Shown here one piece after another: positions 1-7,603 of a DNA stretch of 20,097 bases. This stretch comes from a virus: the IMG/VR virus record IMGVR_UViG_3300036818_000022, positions 1 through 20,097 of that record; one strand, 5' to 3'. The notes beneath the pieces were generated by a model. It saw only the letters and a program-made list of their open reading frames with translations. It was not told the origin of the DNA and did no database searches. Numbering within the stretch: the first letter of the stretch is position 1; each line of letters starts with the position of its first letter. A program made the position numbers and the translations under genes.

Positions 1-1517
1 TCACCCATTAGCCGCGGCGATGCGCCCGCCATCGAAACGGCGGCCATCGGGCTCAGATAGCCACGCATCACGTATCCGAGCAACCCTACGCCCGTATCGA
101 GCGCTCCGGCCAAGCCTTGCGGCCCAGCTTTGCTGAGAGCCAGGCCGGCGAGTTGCCCTTTCATGTCGACGCCGGAATACTGCGAGAGCGCGTCAGTGAG
201 GACGCGCCGATAATCGCTGTCCGACTTCATCACCGTCGAGAGCTTGCGAATGGCGGTACCGGGATTAGCTGAATTGATGGACAGGTCGCCGAGTGAGTCG
301 ATGAACTTCGTCGCCGTTTCGTAATTCTTCGTCATCGCGGCATAACCGGGCACGTTCTGTTTGAGGACGGACGCAGCAGCATCCCGCGTCGACGCGATTA
401 GTGCGCTTGCCTGGGAATCGTCCGAAAACATGCTGCCGATGCGGCGCTTGAGCGTGTCCATGCCCTGGGGCGTCAGGTCGCCTGGCTGGGATCCCCAGTC
501 GGTAACGTCGGCGACGATGTTTTTCACCTGGCGCTGCGCGACAGGGTCCGTAATGGTCGAACGCGAAAAATCGAGCGCGCCGTTTGTCCCCGCCTTAACT
601 CCAAACTGGCCTAGCATCTGGTTCACGCGCTGCCGGACGGAATTGGGATTAAGCGTGATGTTTTGAGGGACGTTTGCGAGAGCCTTCTGATAATCGACCG
701 CTCGAGCATCTTTCACGTTCTGCAGCGCGTCCTTGAAATTATTCAGGACTTCCCCTTCGGTCGTCGCGCCGCGCATTGCCGCGACCAGGTCAGGAGTGGG
801 GGCTTCGATCGCCTGTTGGATTGCAGCGGGTCCGGCGCCCGTCGTTCGGCCGAGGACCTGGGACGCGACCCGGGTAACCGCCGGGCCCAGCGACGGAGCT
901 GCCGCCTGGATGCCGGCGCCCACGACCGGGCCGGCCGCGCCGATCGCCGCGCCCATCCCCGTAGCTCGAGGATCGCCACCGCTCTGGACGGCGGATACGC
1001 CCCCGCCGGCAAGCGCTTGAGCGCCGGCCCGGGCGATCAGTCCCGCGCCCTTGGTGGCCTCGGCAGCCATCCCAGCCGGCACAATGAATTCGCCGGCCTG
1101 TTCCGCAAAATGCCCTGCTTTGCCCGCCAGCGAGTCCGGAGCCTGCGTCAGGCTCTGCACGTAGGCGTTGGGCGCCGGCAGGACCTGGCTCACCCCTGGA
1201 ACCTTCCGCGCCAGGTTGTAGGCGCCCGCGCCCGTGCTGAAGACGCCTGATCCGACACCTGCGAAAAAGTCGGAGACGGGATTGTGCTCGAGTGTCCATC
1301 CGGATGACGCCGGCGCCGCGGCGGGTGCCGAAACGGCCGTCTCTGCCGCATGCTTCGCGTCCCAGAGATCAGCCTTGGCGCTGTTCGACAACGGTAATTT
1401 GTCGAGCCTGGGTTTCAGATCGTCACTGGACGCAGCCGATTGGAAAGCGTCGAATGCGTCCGCCTTGACAGACTTCGGCACGTTGAGGGGGTCGAGGATG
1501 GATTTAACGTCAGGCAT
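1..1517 (-). CDS. Putative DNA-ejection protein in gp16 position (partial, C-terminus off window)
   Basis: The reading frame is open for about 505 codons from ATG at 1517 to the window edge; I checked it for in-frame stops and found none. The start directly follows the TAA of the gene before it, so translation is probably coupled; no good Shine-Dalgarno is visible. Residues 1-75 are charged and helical. From about residue 80 the protein is rich in Ala and Gly, with long small-residue helices (for example GAGLIARAGAQALAGGG) that could insert into a membrane. A charged, helical second half follows. I recognise no enzymatic motif, and no lysozyme or transglycosylase signature. It is the last of three genes in the order that P22 uses for its ejected proteins gp7, gp20 and gp16. 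The role as an internal virion protein delivered with the DNA is inferred from position and composition, not from a clear family match. Confidence 0.6.
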   Translation of the reverse strand, partial: MPDVKSILDPLNVPKSVKADAFDAFQSAASSDDLKPRLDKLPLSNSAKADLWDAKHAAETAVSAPAAAPASSGWTLEHNPVSDFFAGVGSGVFSTGAGAYNLARKVPGVSQVLPAPNAYVQSLTQAPDSLAGKAGHFAEQAGEFIVPAGMAAEATKGAGLIARAGAQALAGGGVSAVQSGGDPRATGMGAAIGAAGPVVGAGIQAAAPSLGPAVTRVASQVLGRTTGAGPAAIQQAIEAPTPDLVAAMRGATTEGEVLNNFKDALQNVKDARAVDYQKALANVPQNITLNPNSVRQRVNQMLGQFGVKAGTNGALDFSRSTITDPVAQRQVKNIVADVTDWGSQPGDLTPQGMDTLKRRIGSMFSDDSQASALIASTRDAAASVLKQNVPGYAAMTKNYETATKFIDSLGDLSINSANPGTAIRKLSTVMKSDSDYRRVLTDALSQYSGVDMKGQLAGLALSKAGPQGLAGALDTGVGLLGYVMRGYLSPMAAVSMAGASPRLMG

Positions 1518-3449
1518 TTATCTGTACGGGTTTTTCTTGGGCGCCGAGTCGCTTGCGAGCGGTCGGATCCCGTTCTTCTGAAAGACGCCTCGAGCCGTGG
1601 GTAAGACCGGACTCCAAGGGTCGTCTTTGCCCATGGTCGCGTGATACTGCTCGTCGTAGGTGTTGAGTTTAGCGCCCAAGACGTGCAGGTTTGTACGCGC
1701 CACGCCGGCGAGCTGCGCGGGCGAATTAGCCGATTGCAGATTCGCGGTCATGGTGTGAATTTCCTGGTCGGTAGCATTGCCCTTAAGTGCAGTCGCCATT
1801 TCGCCGGCAACGGCTGCCTTGAGCGTGTCGAAGTTGGTGACGGCGGGTTGGCCGAAGGCCGCGGCGAGCGAATTGTATGCCGCGTTCCCGGGCCGGAAAA
1901 TGCCGTTACGGAGAGCGTCCGCCGCGTCGGCGAGCTGGTCGAGGTGCACCGTCGCGGTGTTGAGGGCTTGGACGTTTTGACCCTGCTTGCCAACCGTGAA
2001 CGCGGCGCGAGCTTTGCCGCGAGTCGCGGTGTATGTGGGGTCATACTGATTGACGGCCGCCATCAGCGGGCTGAGTTCCTTGCCTCGCGGCAGGTTCGTC
2101 TGGCGTCCCTCCGCGATCGCTTTGACTTGTGCGGCCATCCCAGGCGATAGCGTCTTCAGGAACGCATCGCCCGTCAGCGGCTGTCCGTCTGGACCTGGTT
2201 GGGCAAACGCCGGCGGGTGCGGATTCAGCCCGAGGGTGCCGAGCGGATCCGCCTCGACTCTCCGGATGCCGACGTTCTGCGCCTCGAGGCCGAGCGCGAT
2301 ATCGCGTTGACGGCGTGCCGCCGCTTCATTGGTAACCGTGTTCGCGTCTCGAGCAGCGGTAAGCCCCGTGACTGTCTGCTGTTCCGGAGTGAGTGCGGCC
2401 TGGCGAATCGCGGCCGGATCGAACTTGGCAGGGAATAGCGCTTTCATGTCCGGATCGAGCGCGGCGCGCATCGCGCCGTATTCCTCCGGACTGTCGGCCG
2501 TCAGAAGCTTTTGCGCGGTGGCGGCCATCTGCGCCTGTTGAGCTTCAGCTTGTTGTTTCGGCGCTTCGTTGGCCTGTTTCTGGGCAGAGGTGGCAGCCGT
2601 ATCGGCTCGAGCCTGCGCGGTGAGCATCGGCGCCGTAGTGTGAGAAGCTACCGAGTCAATGATGGTGCGCAGGTTATCGGGATTGGCCTGCAGCGCCGCG
2701 GCAATTCGTTGTGCGTGAGCAGCGTAAGACGGCGAGCTATCCGCCATCATTTTGAGCGCGGCCAGGGCAACGGCAGGGTTGTAATCGTGTTGCTGCACCT
2801 GCCGAGCCATGGCGGCAAACTGGTCGTTTTCGTCGTCCTGCAGCTTATTAAGCGTGGACTCGGTATCGGCGCGATTCTTCGCCAGCGTGGCGAGTTTTTC
2901 CTGATTTCCGAGCACCATTTGCTTGATGCCGAAAATCGATTTTGCCTGCGCGCCGTTCCTCGCAAGTTCATCGGCGATCGCGTCCCAGTCGAGCGCGGCT
3001 GATTTACTGGCGGGAGTACTCGAGGCAGGAGCCGCACCCGGCGCAGCTGCGGCCGCCGGCGCCGCGGTTCCAGCCACGGGCCCGGCATAGGAGGGATCCC
3101 GGACCACCAGGCCCTCGGGCGTGACTGGCAGCCCGGCCGGCGAGCTGGTCGGGGCCCCACCAGGTGCGCCGGGTGCGGCGGGAGATGCTGGCGATGCCGG
3201 GCTCGAGGCCGTTACCTGGCGCTTCATGAGATCAGACAGCAGTTGCGCGTCGCGGAGATCGAGCGCGGTCTGCTGGTTGGCGTAGGTTTTCGACTGCCGG
3301 TCCTGCTCGCCGATCTGGAGTCTTAGGGTACCGGTTTGCAGGTCCTGTCGCGCTTGCTGTATCTGGAGCGCGCGAGCTTGTGCAGCTTCGAGCGGCTCGT
3401 AGTGCGACGCGCCGGCCGCGAGGATCAAAGATGGGTCTTGAGTGTCCAT
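1518..3449 (-). CDS. Putative internal virion / DNA-ejection protein in gp20 position
   Basis: 643 residues from ATG at 3449, seven bases after the previous stop, with only a weak Shine-Dalgarno. Residues 1-75 are Gln/Ala-rich and likely helical. Residues 80-150 form a Pro/Ala/Ser/Gly linker, followed by a long Gln/Ala/Asp coiled-coil-like stretch to about 390. The last 180 residues are the best conserved-looking part. They include TARGKARAAFTVGKQGQNVQ, then LNTATVHLDQLADAADALRN, a pattern I associate with podovirus virion proteins of unknown structure. There are no cysteines and no signal peptide. Position between the gp7-like and gp16-like genes suggests the gp20 role (ejected into the cell with DNA; P22 gp20 is about 471 residues). 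The functional assignment rests on synteny and composition. Confidence 0.62.
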   Translation of the reverse strand: MDTQDPSLILAAGASHYEPLEAAQARALQIQQARQDLQTGTLRLQIGEQDRQSKTYANQQTALDLRDAQLLSDLMKRQVTASSPASPASPAAPGAPGGAPTSSPAGLPVTPEGLVVRDPSYAGPVAGTAAPAAAAAPGAAPASSTPASKSAALDWDAIADELARNGAQAKSIFGIKQMVLGNQEKLATLAKNRADTESTLNKLQDDENDQFAAMARQVQQHDYNPAVALAALKMMADSSPSYAAHAQRIAAALQANPDNLRTIIDSVASHTTAPMLTAQARADTAATSAQKQANEAPKQQAEAQQAQMAATAQKLLTADSPEEYGAMRAALDPDMKALFPAKFDPAAIRQAALTPEQQTVTGLTAARDANTVTNEAAARRQRDIALGLEAQNVGIRRVEADPLGTLGLNPHPPAFAQPGPDGQPLTGDAFLKTLSPGMAAQVKAIAEGRQTNLPRGKELSPLMAAVNQYDPTYTATRGKARAAFTVGKQGQNVQALNTATVHLDQLADAADALRNGIFRPGNAAYNSLAAAFGQPAVTNFDTLKAAVAGEMATALKGNATDQEIHTMTANLQSANSPAQLAGVARTNLHVLGAKLNTYDEQYHATMGKDDPWSPVLPTARGVFQKNGIRPLASDSAPKKNPYR

Positions 3450-3456
3450 GTTGTTC

Positions 3457-4557
3457 TTAGCTGAAGGTTAAAGGAGAGTCATTGATTGCGCCGGTCACGC
3501 CGCCATTACTGCCAGCGTATGGATTGTAGCCGCCGCCCCCGCCGCCGAAAATCGCGCCGAGCGAGCCGCCCATTGACGACAAGCTAGGGATCCCTCCGGT
3601 AACTGCGCTGTTGACGAAACTTCCGATGCCGCCGAGCATGTTGTTATAGGCGTTTGCCTTTCCCAGCACACTATTGGCCTGCGCCAGGCCCGACTGAATC
3701 TGTGTGTTGCCGGCGTATTGCGCCGCGGCGTTCGCCATTTGCGCCTGTTGGGCGGCAGACTGATAGCCGAGGGTCGACGCGTATTCGTTCGACTGCATGC
3801 CCGCGTTGCCGGCGTATTGGGCGCCGCTCTGTTGGGCGTTGCCGGCGTATTCTGCGCCCTGCAGGCCGAGACCCGCGGAACTGGTCGCGCCCTGCAGGCC
3901 GAGGGAGGCCTGGCTCGTCGACGCCGCCTGTCCGGAGTTAGCCAAATTCTGTAGGTTGCCAACCGCGTTCTGCTGCTGCGTCTGGAAATTGTTGAACGCG
4001 TTCTGGTATTCGGTCGAGGCCAAGCCCTGCGTATAGTTCTGCATCTGCTTGATCGCGGCGCCGGAATTGGCGAGGCCTTGTGCGGCGAGCTGATTCTGGA
4101 GTGCCTGCTGCCCCTGCTGTAGCTGGAACTGATAGCCCGGGGTGTTCTGCAGTTGCGCCATGGTGGGCGCGAAGGTCGAGCTGAGATTTCCACCAGGTGC
4201 CAGGCCCGCGGCGAGCGTTTGCGCTGCCTGCTGGCCGGCAGCCGAAAAAGGATTGAGCCCAGCTTGCCCAGACCCCACCGCGGTGCCGATGCCCGCTTGT
4301 CCGGCGCCGGCGGCCTGCTGCGCGCCGAGAGCCGCGAGAACTGACGCCAGGGTGACGCTCTGGCCGGCCTGCTGGCCGGCGTTGAGCACTTGCCCCTGCC
4401 CGGCGCTGGTCGCGTTGGCGATGCCGGTATTGCCGGCCGCTGCCGCATTCTGAACGGTCGCCGCGGCTTGTTTGTCGGCGCCCGAGACGTCGTTTGCCGC
4501 GACGCCTTGAGCGTGGCCGCCCATGATGCCGCCGATAACGTTGGTGATGAGAGACAT
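3457..4557 (-). CDS. gp7-like DNA transfer (ejection) protein
   Basis: 366 residues from ATG at 4557. AAGGAA lies just upstream and abuts a hairpin, which supports this start. The central motif TPGYQFQLQQGQQALQNQLA, followed by a short 'NSGAAIKQMQNYTQGLASTEY' type segment, is the hallmark I know from proteins annotated as phage DNA transfer proteins, the class of P22 gp7. The rest is Ala/Gln/Gly/Asn-rich with no cysteine. Residues about 235-290 repeat the short unit (Q/E)YAGN four times. The C-terminus is glycine-rich (GGIGSF, FGGGGGGYNPY), as in gp7 proteins. In P22, gp7 is one of three proteins ejected with the genome. The gene opens a gp7-gp20-gp16-like triplet. Low complexity makes alignment to P22 weak, but motif plus order is good support. 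Confidence 0.75.
   Translation of the reverse strand: MSLITNVIGGIMGGHAQGVAANDVSGADKQAAATVQNAAAAGNTGIANATSAGQGQVLNAGQQAGQSVTLASVLAALGAQQAAGAGQAGIGTAVGSGQAGLNPFSAAGQQAAQTLAAGLAPGGNLSSTFAPTMAQLQNTPGYQFQLQQGQQALQNQLAAQGLANSGAAIKQMQNYTQGLASTEYQNAFNNFQTQQQNAVGNLQNLANSGQAASTSQASLGLQGATSSAGLGLQGAEYAGNAQQSGAQYAGNAGMQSNEYASTLGYQSAAQQAQMANAAAQYAGNTQIQSGLAQANSVLGKANAYNNMLGGIGSFVNSAVTGGIPSLSSMGGSLGAIFGGGGGGYNPYAGSNGGVTGAINDSPLTFS
3707..3852 (-). repeat. Short direct repeats inside the gp7-like gene
   Basis: The + strand 14-mer ttgccggcgtattg occurs at 3707-3720 and 3806-3819, and again at 3839-3852 with the last base changed. Each copy encodes the (Q/E)YAGN unit. A second short string, ccctgcaggccgag, occurs twice near 3859 and 3891. 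Spacing is irregular and the copies stay in frame, so this looks like slippage-type expansion of a low-complexity protein and not a DNA-binding array. Confidence 0.7.
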
Positions 4558-4561
4558 AAAT

Positions 4562-4582
4562 TTCCTTCCGTCGTCGCGACGG
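4562..4582 (-). promoter_or_regulatory. Hairpin abutting the Shine-Dalgarno of the gp7-like gene
   Basis: On the minus strand the 27-base gap before the gp7-like gene reads a 6-bp stem CCGTCG/CGACGG around a three-base loop (4568-4582). AAGGAA (4562-4567) follows with no spacer, then five bases or fewer to ATG. The same layout and nearly the same bases precede the coat gene, with different but compensating stem bases. A role in translation efficiency or mRNA processing is inferred. It lacks a U-tract and is not a terminator. Confidence 0.6.
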
Positions 4583-4585
4583 TAG

Positions 4586-5035
4586 TTACAGTGAAATGCC
4601 GAGCAGGACCTGGTGGTGCAGCCGGCCGTCTTTTTGCCAGGAGTCAGGATTGACGCCGTATTCAGTCATGCCGGCGCGCTTCGCGAAGCGGATCGCGAGC
4701 CGGTGGTACGCGGGGCAGATCGTGACGAGACGCCGGCAGGGCGTGTAGTTCTTGACCCACGCGATAATTCCCTTGGCAGCCTCCGCGGCGCGTGCGCCCC
4801 AGGCGCAAGGCAAAAGCCGGGTGTGAATCTGCCAGCAAACATGATTCTGTGGCTCGAGGATGAAGAGCCCGAGCAGCTCGTCAGCGTCCTTAACGAGCAC
4901 ATAGCAAACCAGCGGATGCTCGAGCGGTTCGAAGCACTCACGACACGGCGCGAAATCGTCAGCCTGGTACAGGGCCGGATGCCGCATTACCTCGCCGATC
5001 AGCCGATAGTTGAAGGAGCGCTCGAAGGTCAGCAT
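4586..5035 (-). CDS. gp14-like head-assembly protein with GNAT acetyltransferase fold
   Basis: 149 residues. The ATG at 5035 is chosen because it overlaps the previous TGA as TGATG; a longer upstream extension of the same frame is only read-through of the neighbouring gene. The pattern is a small GNAT protein: a charged N-terminal helix, LLGLFILEP strand, HTRLLPCAWGARAAEAAKGI (strand plus the acetyl-CoA-loop region, here WGARAAEA in place of the usual RxxGxG/A), then PAYHRLAIRFAKRAGMTEYG, the typical last helix and 'neighbour' motif. I recall P22 gp14 and related phage proteins (DUF2824 type) having this same outline, and the gene sits exactly where gp14 sits, between tail hub/needle and gp7. 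Seven cysteines are present. Catalytic activity is uncertain; a structural or assembly role is as likely as acetyl transfer. Confidence 0.72.
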   Translation of the reverse strand: MLTFERSFNYRLIGEVMRHPALYQADDFAPCRECFEPLEHPLVCYVLVKDADELLGLFILEPQNHVCWQIHTRLLPCAWGARAAEAAKGIIAWVKNYTPCRRLVTICPAYHRLAIRFAKRAGMTEYGVNPDSWQKDGRLHHQVLLGISL

Positions 5036-5790
5036 CAGTAGAGAATCGCGAACGTGTGTTTCCCGCCGGACCCGAGACAGATGGAGCCTTGAGTCAGAAA
5101 GACGCCCGTACGGCTGCCTGAAGTGCCGAAATTGCCGGCGGTAATGGCATCGCTGTAGGTGCCGGTGACGCTGGAAACATCGTCGTAGCCGGCGAGCGTG
5201 CCTCCATTGAAGCCGCTTCCGTATGACGCGGTCCACATTATCGTGCCGGTGCCGATTGTCCAGTACGGTGTTCCGGGGGCTAGAGTTGTCGCGCCCGCGA
5301 AGACTGCCATAACCTCAGACGGGGACGTGAACGAGACGGGATTGATGTATGCGTCCGGGCTGATGCCGTTGCTCGTTATGCCGGTGCCGCTTGTTCCCGT
5401 CCCAGGAACGCCGATGGCCGGACAAACGGAATAGGTCGAATTGGTAGAGGAGAACTCAGCCACGAAGATTGACCGGCCGGCGCTCACCGTAACGGTGTTT
5501 GAGCCTGCATGGATGTTGACCGCGGCGAAAATTTCGATTGGGTCAGAAGCTGACACGGTGGCGCCCTGGATCAGAGTGTAAGTGTTCCCCTGAGTGTCAG
5601 ACACTGTTCCGGCCGCAGGGAAATAGACGATGGCAATAATGACATTGCCCGCGGTGTTCACTGATGAGAACGCCTGCGTGAGCGACGGCGTTGAACTGAA
5701 CGTTACGACAGGCGACTGCTGGACGAATGCCCAGTTAGTCGCAAGCGCCGGCGCGCAGAAGCTCAACAGCAATAAGAGTAAGCGCGTCAC
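5035..5790 (-). CDS. Secreted beta-rich protein, probable fibre or surface protein
   Basis: 251 residues from GTG at 5790, which overlaps the previous stop as GTGA and has GGAG eight bases upstream. An upstream extension of the frame is rejected because it lies inside the preceding gene and would bury the signal peptide. The N-terminus, VTRLLLLLLSFCAPALA, is a textbook Sec signal peptide with likely cleavage after ALA. The mature part is Thr/Ser/Gly-rich, all beta in character, with two cysteines. The segment NVIIAIVYFPAAGTVSDTQG followed by NTYTLIQGA and NTVTVSAG resembles a beta-sandwich of unknown function that I have seen in secreted bacterial and phage-associated proteins. It lies between a receptor-binding-type gene and the gp14-like gene. 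Function is unknown; binding or display outside the cytoplasm is inferred. Confidence 0.65.
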   Translation of the reverse strand: MTRLLLLLLSFCAPALATNWAFVQQSPVVTFSSTPSLTQAFSSVNTAGNVIIAIVYFPAAGTVSDTQGNTYTLIQGATVSASDPIEIFAAVNIHAGSNTVTVSAGRSIFVAEFSSTNSTYSVCPAIGVPGTGTSGTGITSNGISPDAYINPVSFTSPSEVMAVFAGATTLAPGTPYWTIGTGTIMWTASYGSGFNGGTLAGYDDVSSVTGTYSDAITAGNFGTSGSRTGVFLTQGSICLGSGGKHTFAILY

Positions 5791-6950
5791 TGTTGGCACT
5801 CCAACACGACGGATAGCGCCGTGGTTCCTCCGGAGATCGTCTTGAGGTTGAACCCGAAAACATCGCTTTTGGTGACCGCCGTGGTCCATCCCGTGAGCGC
5901 GCTCGAGCCGGCCGTGGTGCTGGTCGATACCGCGGGATAAGCAGAGGCGACGATCGAGTTAGAAATCGTGGGGATTCCCGCCGTGGGAGCCGCATATACC
6001 ACTGCTGACTGGATCGCGGCCGAGCTGGTCAGCACGAGCGCCGTGGAGCTCGTTACGCTCGCGATCGTGTACAGTGTGCCGTTAATCGTGATGTGAGTGC
6101 CGGCCGCATCGGACGGGAAGGTGCCCCCAGAAACCCACGTTACGTTCGTTCCGGACGTGTTCACCGTACCGGTGGCGCCCGCCCAGTCATTCGGAGCGGT
6201 GGCGCGCTTCCAGACGTCGACGCTGGCCGTCCCCTGGTCAACCGTCATATCCCACTGCTTGAGGGTGCAGCCGAACGGGACGGTGACGTATTGCGTCGTT
6301 CCGGAAGACAGGGCAGAGCCGCCGGTTTGACCGAAAGCCATGCCGATCGCGCGGAGGGAACCGGCCGCAGTTGAAACGGTTACCGTGCCAGAGCCGTTGT
6401 CGACAAGCGTGATGCCGCCGCCGGCCGCCAGGTTGAGCAGAGTCTGCAGGCCGTTGTTTGTGCCGTTGGTTTGCAGCGTGAGTGAGCCGCCGGAAGAATC
6501 GAGGGTCACCGTACCAGATCCGTTATCGGTCAGAGTCATGTTCGACCCCGCGGCGAGATTGAGGATCGACTGCGAGCCGTTGTTGACGCCGTTGGTTTTG
6601 AGCAACAGGGAGAGCGCCGCGGCGTCGATCGTGATCTGTCCCGATCCGTTGTCAGTGAGGGCGATGTTGGAGCCTTGCTGGAGATTGAGCAGCGACTGTG
6701 ACCCGTTCGCCGTGCCGTTCGTCTCGAGGCTCAGGCCCGACGATCCGCTGAAGAAACAATTCGTGCCCGTGGGCGTGATGCATTTAATGAGCCCGCTCGA
6801 CAGGTCAGCCCACGTCCTGAAATAGCCGGTGCCGGGCAAGCCTGGTGCGGAGCTGCGTACCTGCCAGTCCTGGTAGCCCACTACGGTCGCCGCGATCGCG
6901 ACGCCGGCAGCCGCGAGAGTCGCGGCGATGATTTTCGTTCGTTTTGTCAT
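5787..6950 (-). CDS. Putative receptor-binding / tail fibre protein with N-terminal signal anchor and mosaic repeats
   Basis: 387 residues. ATG at 6950 is preferred over an upstream start because GGAA lies six to seven bases before it and it immediately opens MTKRTKIIAATLAAAGVAIA, a signal peptide or membrane anchor. Order: anchor 1-25; a 40-residue region with two cysteines; three copies of a 35-residue repeat (LxTNGxxNGxQxLLNL, then TxxDNGSGxxT) at about 74-108, 117-151 and 158-192; then a beta domain at about 203-387. That domain matches a phage fibre-tip type: TQYVTVPFGCTLKQWDMTVD, then SVDVWK, SNSIVASAYP, LTGWTTAVTKSDVFGFN, LSVVLEC. A 60-residue module at about 258-319, also found twice in the tail hub, interrupts it between SVDVWKRATAP and the ISNSI strand. 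Four mature cysteines. Binding of a host surface ligand is inferred. Confidence 0.68.
   Translation of the reverse strand: MTKRTKIIAATLAAAGVAIAATVVGYQDWQVRSSAPGLPGTGYFRTWADLSSGLIKCITPTGTNCFFSGSSGLSLETNGTANGSQSLLNLQQGSNIALTDNGSGQITIDAAALSLLLKTNGVNNGSQSILNLAAGSNMTLTDNGSGTVTLDSSGGSLTLQTNGTNNGLQTLLNLAAGGGITLVDNGSGTVTVSTAAGSLRAIGMAFGQTGGSALSSGTTQYVTVPFGCTLKQWDMTVDQGTASVDVWKRATAPNDWAGATGTVNTSGTNVTWVSGGTFPSDAAGTHITINGTLYTIASVTSSTALVLTSSAAIQSAVVYAAPTAGIPTISNSIVASAYPAVSTSTTAGSSALTGWTTAVTKSDVFGFNLKTISGGTTALSVVLECQQ
5994..6176 (-). repeat. Module A copy 3 (inserted in the receptor-binding-type domain)
   Basis: This about 61-residue unit follows the pattern VNTSGTNVTWVSGG, SDAAGTHITINGTLYTIASV, TSSTALVLTSSA. 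It is the same module found twice in the tail hub gene at 9302-9700. The resemblance holds at base level, for example the + strand acccacgttacgttcgttcc here versus acccaggtgacggccgtgcc there. Confidence 0.8.
6369..6731 (-). repeat. Module C array, three copies
   Basis: Three tandem 35-residue units lie at about 6624-6731, 6495-6602 and 6369-6476. The consensus is LxTNGxxNGxQxLLNL, then GSNxxLTDNGSGxxT, separated by short hydrophobic linkers. A fourth copy is in the neighbouring collagen-like gene at 7325-7432. The DNA copies are visibly alike, which points to duplication and exchange between the two genes. Confidence 0.82.
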
Positions 6951-6961
6951 TTGAAGTTCCG

Positions 6962-7600
6962 TTACGCGACGACAACTACTCGGCCGGTAAAAGCCGCGCC
7001 GAAGGTCAGGGTGAGTACGGCCGAGCTTGTGACGGTCACTGATTCCGGCTGCACCGCGACTCCGGATCCGTCGTAAACCCACCAACCGACGTCAGTTGAG
7101 GCGAGCCCATGCGTCACGGCGACCGTAGTCTGTGCGGTCCAACCGGTGGTGTATTTGTTGAGCGATCCGGGTGGTCCGGTTGGCCCCGCTGGGCCGGTTG
7201 CGCCCGCTGGACCTGTTGCTCCCGTTGCTCCCGTGGCGCCAGTTGGGCCGGCCGGCCCTACTGGGCCTGTAGCCCCGGCGGGCCCGGTGGGTCCGGTAGG
7301 CCCTGCAGGTCCTGTCGTGCCGACGCTCGCGATGGTGACCGTCCCGGTTCCGTTGTCGGTAATCGTGACATTCGAGCCCTGCGCCAGATTGAGCAGCGTC
7401 TGCGACCCGTTGTCGACGCCGTTGGTCTGTAACTCGAGCGCACTGAATCCCTCGAGCAGCGACTGGAAAAACAGGAACCAGACGCGCGTCATTTTGCCGA
7501 GCGACGACATGCCCGGGCCGTCCCACATATCGGAGCGCAGCGGGACAACGGGTTTCGCCGGCGGGTTCGCAGTAAAACTTGTTCCCGTGGTGACGCCCAC
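6962..7600 (-). CDS. Collagen-like trimeric fibre protein, candidate tail needle or fibre
   Basis: 212 residues from GTG at 7600, three bases after the tail hub stop, with GGAG about ten bases upstream. N-terminus 1-55 includes [16 protein letters not shown], a hydrophobic amphipathic helix seen at the start of several phage fibre genes. One module C repeat lies at 57-92, then 16 uninterrupted Gly-X-Y triplets at 97-144, then one module B beta unit at 150-212 ([19 protein letters not shown] to [15 protein letters not shown]). Gly-X-Y runs form collagen triple helices, so the protein is probably a trimer. There is no signal peptide and no cysteine, unlike the gene after it. It sits directly downstream of the tail hub, where P22 encodes its trimeric needle gp26 (about 233 residues), so a needle-like role is a reasonable inference without sequence support. 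Confidence 0.72.
   Translation of the reverse strand: MGVTTGTSFTANPPAKPVVPLRSDMWDGPGMSSLGKMTRVWFLFFQSLLEGFSALELQTNGVDNGSQTLLNLAQGSNVTITDNGTGTVTIASVGTTGPAGPTGPTGPAGATGPVGPAGPTGATGATGATGPAGATGPAGPTGPPGSLNKYTTGWTAQTTVAVTHGLASTDVGWWVYDGSGVAVQPESVTVTSSAVLTLTFGAAFTGRVVVVA
6965..7153 (-). repeat. Module B copy 4 (C-terminus of the collagen-like protein)
   Basis: This about 63-residue beta unit carries VTHGL, a WVYDGSG turn, QPESVTV and [13 protein letters not shown]. It matches the three tandem units in the tail hub gene (7832-8428). Here it forms the C-terminal tip of a collagen-like stalk. Confidence 0.78.
7169..7312 (-). repeat. Collagen-like Gly-X-Y repeat tract
   Basis: Sixteen in-frame Gly-X-Y triplets ([12 protein letters not shown] and GPP types) run without interruption. 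The repeating 9-base DNA units are imperfect. Such tracts are hypervariable in length in phage and bacterial genes, so length may differ between relatives. Confidence 0.93.
7325..7432 (-). repeat. Module C copy 4
   Basis: A single [16 protein letters not shown]-type unit, followed by [15 protein letters not shown], lies just upstream of the collagen tract. It matches the three-copy array at 6369-6731 in the next gene. Confidence 0.82.
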
Positions 7601-7603
7601 GGC

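Noticed and set aside
4586-5035. The GNAT-fold gene as a toxin of a toxin-antitoxin pair
   Set aside because: It has no partner antitoxin gene, lies inside a virion operon at the gp14 position, and shows the phage-type outline.
5788-7085. Upstream-extended starts for the genes at 6950, 5790 and 5035
   Set aside because: The extensions run into the preceding genes and read as Arg-rich out-of-frame protein. Overlapping stop/start codons, signal peptides and Shine-Dalgarno sites support the shorter starts.
7169-7312. Short periodic repeats resembling a CRISPR or minisatellite array
   Set aside because: The period is three codons, in frame, and encodes Gly-X-Y; there are no spacers or leader.
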